Assembly: GCF_032854445.1 (NCBI RefSeq)
Contig: NC_088301.1
Span: 46,993,116-47,045,186 of the forward strand
DNA length: 52,071 nucleotides
Origin: Liolophura sinensis
Taxonomy: Eukaryota; Mollusca; Polyplacophora; Chitonida; Chitonidae
Direction of reading: 5' to 3'
The translations under genes were made by a program, and so were the position numbers. A model generated the notes under the pieces. That model saw only the letters and a list, made by a program, of their open reading frames with translations. It was not told the DNA's origin and ran no database searches. This document shows positions 44,523 to 52,071 of this stretch, piece by piece. Position 1 is the stretch's first letter, and the number at the start of each line of letters is the position of its first letter.

Positions 44523-47353
44523 CTGAAGCAACAAATACAACCAATGTCAATATACATCATTTAATGGGAGACTCGAAAAAGCTACACAGACGGTCCAAAT
44601 AACAGTAAAACGCCTCTACTTTGACACTGCAGTGCGCGTGTACCCCTTCACCAGCTGAGGGGTTATAAACCTTAAAATTCCCATCACAAATGATAAGGAA
44701 AATGATGTTAAGATAACACACTACTTTTCAATATTTATTTAACTTTACTGTTTAGTTATCGGTGCCCAGGGGGCTATACTTTGTTGGAAATTGATTGTCT
44801 GTCCGTCAGCTACTTAACAGAAATATTAAAGATTAAATGAACAGGAACTCTTGAAGGAAGACTATTGTTTCAAGGGAAATGAAGTAATTTATGCCAAAAA
44901 AAAATGTCAATAGTAGGAAATTTTTGGAAATGACTTCATCAATAAAGGTAATGGAAGTGCCACACCTGGTTCTGTCGCATTTTTAATTCTTTGGACAGCT
45001 CTTTCACTCTTTAAGTCACTATTTCAGCCTACTTAATTTCCATAATGACCACTGAGGCCTTACGAAAAACGTTTAAAGCTATATCTACACCTCAAGAAAG
45101 CGAAGAAGCATTTTTGTACTTTTCTTTCACTTGCTTGAATGAAATTCTGTGCACAGCCCGACCTAGGAATAAGCTCCAACCCCTTAAATCTTGATGGTGA
45201 TTTGCAGAAGGATCCACTACTGTTTAAGACTATACTTCACCAGTGACATAACGAACAGAAATGAAGAGTATCGTTACCAAAGATGTCAGCAATACGCGAC
45301 TTTGTACATCATGATGTAACTCTGGCAGATGTTTGCACTCTCAAAGTTCTTTCTGACTACAGATTCTATTCAAAGCAAAAGGTTCAAAATGAAGACAGAG
45401 ACTTACTCTAGCTTCTATGTATTCTACGCGTCGTTCTAACTGCATTAACTTTTCGTTCAGCGTGGCCAGTCTGGACCTTACGGATGTGTCTACAAAACAA
45501 AGGTAAGAGCATTGATAATGCATTTATGAGTGAAGACTAAAACATATCAAACATTAATTCGCATGAACAGTCATTTAACCACATCATCAATCCATGAAAC
45601 GTGTGTCTCCTGTGAAAGTTCACACCCATACAAGTATATAATTTCAGCTTCATCTTCATCTTCCTTTGTTGCCTGTCGGTTTCGACCATCGACCCTCATT
45701 GAAACAAACCAACCCTTAATGGTGACAATGTTCTGCACGTGAGCATATTTGTGGCGGTTTCAACTTTCACAGGAGACACACTATAAGTGCCTGAGGTGTG
45801 AGGTGGTAGAACTCTGGCACTACTCCAAGAAGAGTAAATATGAGGACACGTAACTTCACTGTACATAGTGACTTCAAAATAATATCGGACAGAAGATACC
45901 GTGATGTAGGACTACCATGAAAAACTTTTCTGTAAAAAATTAATGAGCCTTCTGTGAAATACTATTATTAATATAATTTGTATTATAACCTGTAAAAATC
46001 AACATTTTGTCACATGTTATTTATCATGGTCCTTGTGAAGATTGCTTGTCAGTATGAATGTAGTATTGTATGGCTGTATGGTTCGTTGTAGTTCAAATAA
46101 ACTGTCAAATGTGGCAATATTTGATAACTATACCACATCCAACCCACAACTATGAGATCGTGAAATATTGCCACAATTGGCTTTTAACTTAACTAGGTTT
46201 GTATCACTTCTCAACTATGTCAACACAAACTCCTGTAATCAAAACTAAACTACCTATCCCAATAAATGAACAGAATTTTACACCATCATTGTCTTAATGA
46301 GTAAAATCTGGGACATGACTTCACTGCAATGCAGAAAAATTGTAGTTCCTATTACCATGTACACTGTGCCATCTAATTATAATGTCTCGCTACTTGTAGA
46401 GTGGGGTAGCTATCATCAAGGGGTCTCTTTCGCAAACTTTAATAAGTAACATGTCTTGAAACTTCTTTCAAAAAGAAGTTATGGTTACAGAAGCCGACTT
46501 CATCCACGACATTAGTTACAAAATTTTTTTTACAAAAGCTTTGTGAATGTTGGATATTACTGTACGGTAAACCAAGTCAGCATTTCAGGAGTCCCACGAG
46601 TTAACGCAGATATGGATGAGAAAGGGTGAGGGTTCTCGCAAACTAACCCAGCTAAAACATGAGATTTTATGGTACTTGCTACACATCTTCCGTAGCCGGG
46701 CCTGTCGGCCCAATGGTACCCGCAAATGCCATGAAATCACGCCTTTTTACAGCGTTAGTTAGTGAGAGCCCTCCACCCTGTCTCGTTCTTCCTGCATGCA
46801 CTGAGAGATTCCTGAAATGCCTTACACACTATGGTAAATAAATATTTTCCAATTCGTTTGGTATTATATGGGAAGACAACTGAACGGACATTTTCAATTT
46901 AGTGACATAGCACTACTCCAAGAAAAAGTACCCGGTAATGAACATAACACAAAACAAGCCGTGTGCACCTTACCCCAAATTTCGCTGCCAAAAAATTCTT
47001 TAGCTTACGGTCTATGTGGGTTGCATTAGCTGTTTAGTGGTATTACATTAGATATTTTAAAAAAGCTCTTTTGGGTTACCTTGCATTAAGGCACGAGGAT
47101 TGTTTTACATGACATATTATAGATGTGAGAAATAGGGAGTCGAAAACAAATCTGCCGATATCTGACATCAGGAGACCCTTCTCATAAAACACAGAAATCG
47201 TACGAGTTTGACACATTAATGATAGACTTTACCAAAAGAGTTTAAGAAGTCTGCAATCCTCTTGATGCTTCCTGTCATGACTTCTATATATTCGCGTTCA
47301 CGCCAGTCCTGCTGAATATGTCTCTGTACTTGTCCCTGTCCATGCCCCGCCAT
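44496..47353 (-). CDS. BRK1: BRICK1/HSPC300, WAVE regulatory complex subunit, 3 coding exons
   Basis: BRK1 is the smallest subunit of the pentameric WAVE/SCAR complex, which activates Arp2/3 downstream of Rac. It forms a coiled-coil bundle with WAVE and Abi. The spliced protein is 76 residues (human about 75). It starts [17 protein letters not shown], contains [21 protein letters not shown] and the heptad-rich [17 protein letters not shown], then EYIEAR joined to ITKGETLH. Exons are 47353-47233, 45489-45407 and 44522-44496, with phases 1 and 0 and GT/AG ends. The third exon, with only nine codons including the stop, is recognisable because TKGET matches the conserved family tail. The gene is in tandem with the G-alpha-i gene, whose start codon lies about 7 kb further along the same strand. 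Confidence 0.96.
44523..45406 (-). other. BRK1 intron 2
   Basis: 884-nt intron with GTAAGT donor and TTGCTTCAG acceptor. I see nothing else recognisable in it. Confidence 0.85.
45407..45489 (-). CDS. BRK1: BRK1 coding exon 2 (coiled coil)
   Basis: 83-nt exon encoding (D)[14 protein letters not shown], then [12 protein letters not shown]. The acceptor is TTTTGTAG at 45490 and the donor is a perfect AGA|GTAAGT at 45406. Leucines recur with heptad-like spacing, as expected for the coiled-coil part. Confidence 0.96.
45490..47232 (-). other. BRK1 intron 1
   Basis: 1.7-kb intron, containing the foldback element at 46090-46194. No other feature is recognised. Confidence 0.85.
46090..46194. mobile_element. 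small foldback element, copy 2
   Basis: An imperfect palindrome of about 105 bp. TGTGGCAATATTT at 46110-46122 pairs perfectly with AAATATTGCCACA at 46163-46175. The outer arms run AGTTCAAATAAACTG on the left and CTTTTAACTTAACT on the right. Related to the element at 41230. It lies in BRK1 intron 1. Confidence 0.7.
47233..47353 (-). CDS. BRK1: BRK1 coding exon 1
   Basis: 121 coding nt from ATG at 47353-47351 to the first base of an Asp codon. The donor is GTAAAG at 47232. It encodes the N-terminal helix with the highly conserved DW..REYIE and [12 protein letters not shown] segments. Confidence 0.96.
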
Positions 47354-47800
47354 CTTTGTGTTCGTTGCTGACTTCCGGGGTTGCACGGAAAGGCAGAAGG
47401 TGACGGTCGGCTTGTCAATCTCAAGAGTTGTCGTTCTTGTCTGAGCAGGGAATGGTGGTATCTTTGCCTGCCAACCGACAGGCCAAACACGACTTTTTGT
47501 CAAAAAATTTATCAGTGTGCCTGATCAACAATTTTGCTGTGGACGTTCGATAACGATTATGTCGGGAAAACCTTTTTAAAGGGACTACATAGAACAAGAA
47601 GTTTTGTGTAGGGCTACTGGATTGCATTTAGGTACCCGTGCTTAAATATATACACAGATGCCAGCCTGCAACTACACAACCGTGCGTAGTGTATAAAGGC
47701 TTCCTGAGCTAACAGATGCCTCTAGCACAGCGTCCCGTCTACGCTATATTCAGGCGCCAAAAAGGCTACGATTACCTTAAGGAAACGGGGATCTTCAAGC
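47354..47800 (-). promoter_or_regulatory. probable BRK1 5' UTR and promoter region
   Basis: Immediately upstream of the BRK1 ATG, with noticeably more CpG than the surrounding sequence. No TATA box is evident at a fitting place. The transcription start is not fixed. Confidence 0.45.
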
Positions 47801-50800
47801 TAAATCAGATACTGGGATGAAAAAGAGGAAACTATACATTATAGGCCTACCGGTACTCATATTTTTTATATTTATAGCATTCCTGAATTACATTCTAAAC
47901 ATTTTTCTGATGTATTTTTTGTAAAAATAAAGACGAATTCCTCCAAAAAGTGGACAAATCTCATGCCTGGGTCTTTGCGCTTACATCAGACACTCCTACC
48001 TCACAACACGCGGAAAGCGTTAGGTGGGCCTAGTATCTTTTCTTGGGCAACTAGTCCTGCAGAGGGTAAATAAGTATCTAAGTTACTTGAATGATCCAAG
48101 GGATGTAACTCTAGGATGAGTGCGGTCATTAGAGATCGTATGTGATCGTACGATACCGAGACAAGGTAATCTCAACGGAGGCAGCAAGTACATTCATTAG
48201 CTAAATGAATTAGCTAAAACCAACGTAGGAAGAGTGAGTGAATGAGCGCTTGAAGTTCTTGAGTCCTTAGAGTGCATGTAATGCGCGTCCTTATTGCATC
48301 GCTCTTTTATCAAGTGCTGTTTCACTGATACGTTGCACTTCTTAATGCTGAACGCCAAGCGAGAAACTACAATTTTCTCTTTTAAAGTCTTAGGTGTGAC
48401 CCGACCCAGGATTGACCCTAGATCTACCGCCCCGTAGCAACTTAAAAAAAACGTTAACCACTGAATCGCATCCAAGTACTGGAAATTACGTTTTAGGAGC
48501 AACCACTGGTTCAGCGTTCTCGACCAGGGAAGGGGTAAAGGTTAAAATCAGTGGGCTTGTGGGAGTATCAAGCAAGCACATGACTGCATTCATCTCGCCT
48601 TTTGAACTCAACCAGTGGCGCCGCAGTATCCCATTTAGATTAACTACCCTTCCACTGCTTTTCAAATGGACATACGTAACCGGTGAATACGGAAAATTGT
48701 CAGTCTATCTCAGTTTGGGCTCTATTCCAACTGTTAAAGGACAAGACAGCACCTAGCTAAAACATATTTCAGTCGAAAGCAGGATACTCAAGCTTTCTAC
48801 GAAGTATCATGCTTCCATATTTTAATGAGATTTTTTGTCGTTCACTTTAGCGTTTAGTTAGCAGTTTCTAAATAACAAATATCAGAGTCAGTGCGAAATT
48901 CATTAGGGATGCCGAATGTTTATGTGACACCATCAACCGGACAAGGCTTAAAATTAATCGGTTATATTTGTCCCAGATTAAATCTTATGATATAATTTTT
49001 GTTCTCTGATATTATTACAGACGAAGAATTTAAATTTTGCTCTTTCGTCTTTCTCCCTTACAAGGGATGTTTTTTTTCTTCTTTTCTTTCATAAAATACA
49101 GCAAAATTACTGAAACCCCCATGTGTTTTCTATGACATCCGCGATAACTAGGTCAGCACTGCTTTCATCTTAGAAGACACCGATGAAAAACTGAAGCATA
49201 ATACACAGCCATAGCCGAATGCCTAGATCAACCTGAGTGATGCTTAGATTTATTTCCATTTGTTTCAGACTTGAGCATGAATCTAGTTGTACAACAATCC
49301 TATTGTAATTTTGTAAATATTTAATAGGGGTCAAAATCACCAGCACATCTCCTCCCCAGCTAGACTTTTTGAACAGGGTGGATGGAGTTCCTTGTAAATG
49401 ATATAATAGACCTACTGCATCAACGGTTCAAGCAGTGGAAGGAATATTCTTCCAGTATGCCCACTTTCTGAGAAGACTATATTTATCACTTGGCCCTTCA
49501 TCGCCGAAGTCCACAACTTTCATCTGTCTTGGGCTACTGCTTAGCTGCTTATACCTTAGATTTCAGAGAGCTAGAGTAAAACGTTACGTTACCTCGCTCT
49601 CGATAATGGAGACGAAGTTTCACTAAACTTTTTAAAAAATCTCAAAAAAATATTTAATGCCCATTTCAGATACTTTGAAGGTAGTCTGTCAGTGGACATA
49701 AACATTAGTCAGGTGGTGTCTTTGCCTTTAATGTAAATGCTTGAATAAAAGAAATTATACATGAATTGATGTTAATAATTGTAATGCATTTTAGTTGACT
49801 GGTCTAGATTTACGGAAAATGTTCTTTAACGACAATATTTAATATAAGAACACATTTAAAAAATGAAAAAGGACCAGGCCTCTGAGACGCTTAAGTCTAC
49901 CAGTCATGCCAGTAGAATCCCGGATTATGCATGATTACAATATGACTACACCATAGAGAGTTAAACCAGAGCAGCGACGACACAGTGACAGTTTGCAAAT
50001 GGTCATACACTTTAAAACACTGAAATACAACTTTACATGACGGATAGTTTCAATTTTGGTATTGTAAATTATCCTTACTTGGACAGCAATATACCGAAGG
50101 GTCCTGCATATGGCATGAACAGATCTCGCCTTGTAGCATTTGTTAGATCCTATATACTATGTGACCAGTTAAATCAACGTTACAAGCTATTATTGCAGTA
50201 ACTTCCATCAAACGAAGTTTCTTTTTTCAGGTTTACAATGACTTTAAGTTTCTTGTAAGTAAATATGGACAGAGCATCCAGAATCTCTGTCACTCTTCAC
50301 GAATGTGTCTATTCCACTTGACCGGGATCTAGTGGACGTATGTTCATCGTGTAGATTTAAATGACCACAATGGATATATGAACATTTGTAATCAAAGCGC
50401 AAGTGAGATACATATTTTATCGACAATGTATATGGTAGAATGGTACACTATTTGAATACTGACTGAACTCATTCGGCTAGACCTTACCTTGCATCTTTCC
50501 AGCATCATTGAAAACTGTTGACTCTTATGTGATTCCATCGTAATTTCGTATTTTATGTACTTTCTAAGTTCTTTGGTGGTTTGTGTTAAACATCGTTTCG
50601 GGAATTGGCTTGCAATTACTGAGCTGAAACGTCCATATCGGTTGATGGCTGATGTAGGGATATCTGTCTCGAGGCATAGATTCTAAAGTTGGAGTCTTGA
50701 ACTCTTTCATTGATTCAAAACGAATTAGAAACGGAACTTGTCATGGTTATGCAGAACGTATTTTATCTTTATCAAAGTCTTCCTGCAACATGGGATTTTT

Positions 50801-50999
50801 TTCCGAAAATTATATCTTTGCAGCAGTGAGGAAACTTCGTTTGCTTCAGGATGTAAATTTTCTTGCTAGAAAAATGAACCCCAGTTTTGAAGGAATAAAA
50901 AGCAACGCATCAGTGCGTGAACATCTCAGTCAAGGATCTTTACACTGACTCCGTTCATGGACTAAGTACTGAAAAACATTAGGTTGTTTCTGATATAGC
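47801..50999. other. non-coding flank upstream of BRK1
   Basis: About 3.2 kb with no recognisable gene. It contains a decayed SINE B copy (48231-48433). The longest open frame (48412-48756, plus strand, 114 codons) starts inside that SINE and shows no protein family feature. Confidence 0.7.
48231..48433 (-). mobile_element. SINE family B, decayed with internal deletion
   Basis: Compared with 2896-3268 it keeps GAGTGAGTGAATGAGCGCTT, TAGAGTGCATGTAATG, CTCTTTTAT, GAACGCCAAGCGAG and TCTTTTAAAGTCTTAGGTGT, ending in GATCTACCGCCCCG. The middle is shortened and the tRNA-like head is lost. Confidence 0.8.
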
Positions 51000-51455
51000 T
51001 TGGAAGTGTATTTTCCGAAGTACGATCTTGGTCGCACACGCCTTGTAGAACAGACACTTCGCACTGGCAATGTTCAGCCAATGAAACAACCTCCCAGGCG
51101 GTTACCATTCGCTGATATAGGAGAGAATAAGAAAGCCAACAAAACCTTGCACAAACAGAGATGTCTACCATGCGCATCATCTCTTGTTTTAGTGACGAAG
51201 AAGAATGGCGATATTCGACCATGTCGATTATCTGCAGTTGAATACAGTTTCAGAAACTCATGGTTTTTCTCCAGCTCGAACGCGGGTAAAAGGGGCGTCA
51301 CAGTTCGGAACACCTGACACCTGCATAGGCCTACTACCAAGTGCCAGTTAAAGAGCATGATATTTCTAACAGAATATGTAACCAAATATGGGTTATTTGA
51401 GTACGCAACAATGCCCTTCCGCTTAAAAAATAGCCCGGCGACGTTCGAAGTATAA
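51000..51455 (+). pseudogene. Ty3/gypsy-like retrotransposon pol fragment, broken
   Basis: Remnant of a reverse-transcriptase region. In one frame it shows RTRLVEQTLRTGN and QPPRRLPFA, the spacer typically between protease and RT in Ty3/gypsy elements. These are followed by LVLVTKKNGDIRPC, the first conserved RT block. After an in-frame stop at 51315 the same frame continues with KYGLFEYATMPFRLKNSPA, the block preceding the catalytic motif, and ends at TAA 51453-51455. The YxDD catalytic motif, RNase H and integrase are not seen. No LTR was found. It cannot be active. Confidence 0.85.
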
Positions 51456-52071
51456 AGCTTGCACTATCTGGTGCGTAGTGCTTGAGATGTCTCATTTATT
51501 TGTATCGGAGGTGCCTTATTCGTGTTTGCCTGATTTTGTATTCTTTTTGGTGACCTTTCTTTTTGTATGTGGTATAGGTGTATCAGTATTCGAGCCTTTG
51601 GACATGCCCAGGAAATGGCATAAATCATCAGCTAAATACGTTTAGATGAGATATTTCACCCACTGCAGACCACAGTGAACAGCATGTTCACAGTGACAGA
51701 GGCTCTAACATAAAAGTATTGAAACTTTACGGCAAAAAACCATGGAAGAATCTGTAGACAGTATTTTGAAGGTTTTGTCTTCAGTGTTGGATTCCAGGTC
51801 AGCAGTATCACACGTCATATTTCCAACCAGTTAAAGGAGAAGAAAACTTAAATATCAAATAAATACCATTGAAAAGAAAATGCATTTTTTCGCTGGTGCA
51901 TGCCATAAAATATTCTAATATGTACCTCAAGTTGATAACTTATAAATAAAGTCAGCGCCAAAATCCGCTGTGGGCGACTCCATTTTGCCTAAGAACTAGT
52001 CCTGAAGTCTTCTGTGTTAGGAGAATTGCCGTTGGAATTCACCGAAGTGCAGTTCGTACATTTCCGGTAGA
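51456..52071. other. unassigned sequence after the pol fragment
   Basis: About 600 bp to the window end. It may include more decayed retroelement sequence, but I could not recognise any conserved block. No gene seen. Confidence 0.5.

Noticed and set aside
48412-48756. 114-codon plus-strand open frame upstream of BRK1
   Set aside because: Its start lies inside a decayed SINE and no protein family feature is visible.

Overview
This is a metazoan nuclear window, AT-rich and intron-rich, holding two intact protein-coding genes, both on the minus strand. The larger is a complete G protein alpha-i gene: eight coding exons from 37560 (ATG) down to 2038 (stop). The exons are 118, 43, 142, 158, 129, 130, 154 and 191 nt, which splice to exactly 354 codons plus stop, the usual length for G-alpha-i. 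The second gene is BRK1 (BRICK1/HSPC300), the small WAVE-complex subunit: three coding exons between 47353 and 44496, giving 76 residues. The last exon carries only nine codons including the stop.

The tRNA-derived SINE families, with tails ending in CAATCAAATAAATAAATA, together with gene structure and composition, suggest a lophotrochozoan, probably a marine mollusc and perhaps a bivalve. The sequence alone does not fix the species.

Layout: 1-2037 is 3' flank or 3' UTR of G-alpha-i with SINEs. 2038-37560 is the G-alpha-i gene; introns 1 and 2 (10.9 and 10.5 kb) and intron 4 (6.6 kb) make up most of it. Intron 1 contains a decayed tyrosine-recombinase gene (Crypton-like/DUF3504 type, about 33.3-34.5 kb, opposite strand), a roughly 400-bp direct repeat just before it, and a 200-bp tandem duplication at 27.57-27.97 kb. 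37561-43800 is intergenic or promoter sequence with more SINEs, a foldback element and a dense group of TGACGTCA-type (CRE/ATF) motifs at 41.49-41.65 kb. 43800-47353 is BRK1. 47354-52071 is BRK1 upstream sequence with a SINE remnant and, at 51.0-51.46 kb, a broken Ty3/gypsy-like reverse-transcriptase fragment.

The two genes are not an operon and have no direct biochemical partnership. G-alpha-i relays receptor signals, typically to inhibit adenylyl cyclase; BRK1 supports Arp2/3-driven actin assembly. No bacterial-type system, CRISPR array, rRNA or functional tRNA gene was seen. The least ordinary content is the mobile-element debris: the tyrosine-recombinase remnant with a nearby palindromic site, two related foldback elements, a short inverted-repeat element with GGGGCCC ends, a degenerate 21-bp-class minisatellite and an unclassified two-copy repeat.
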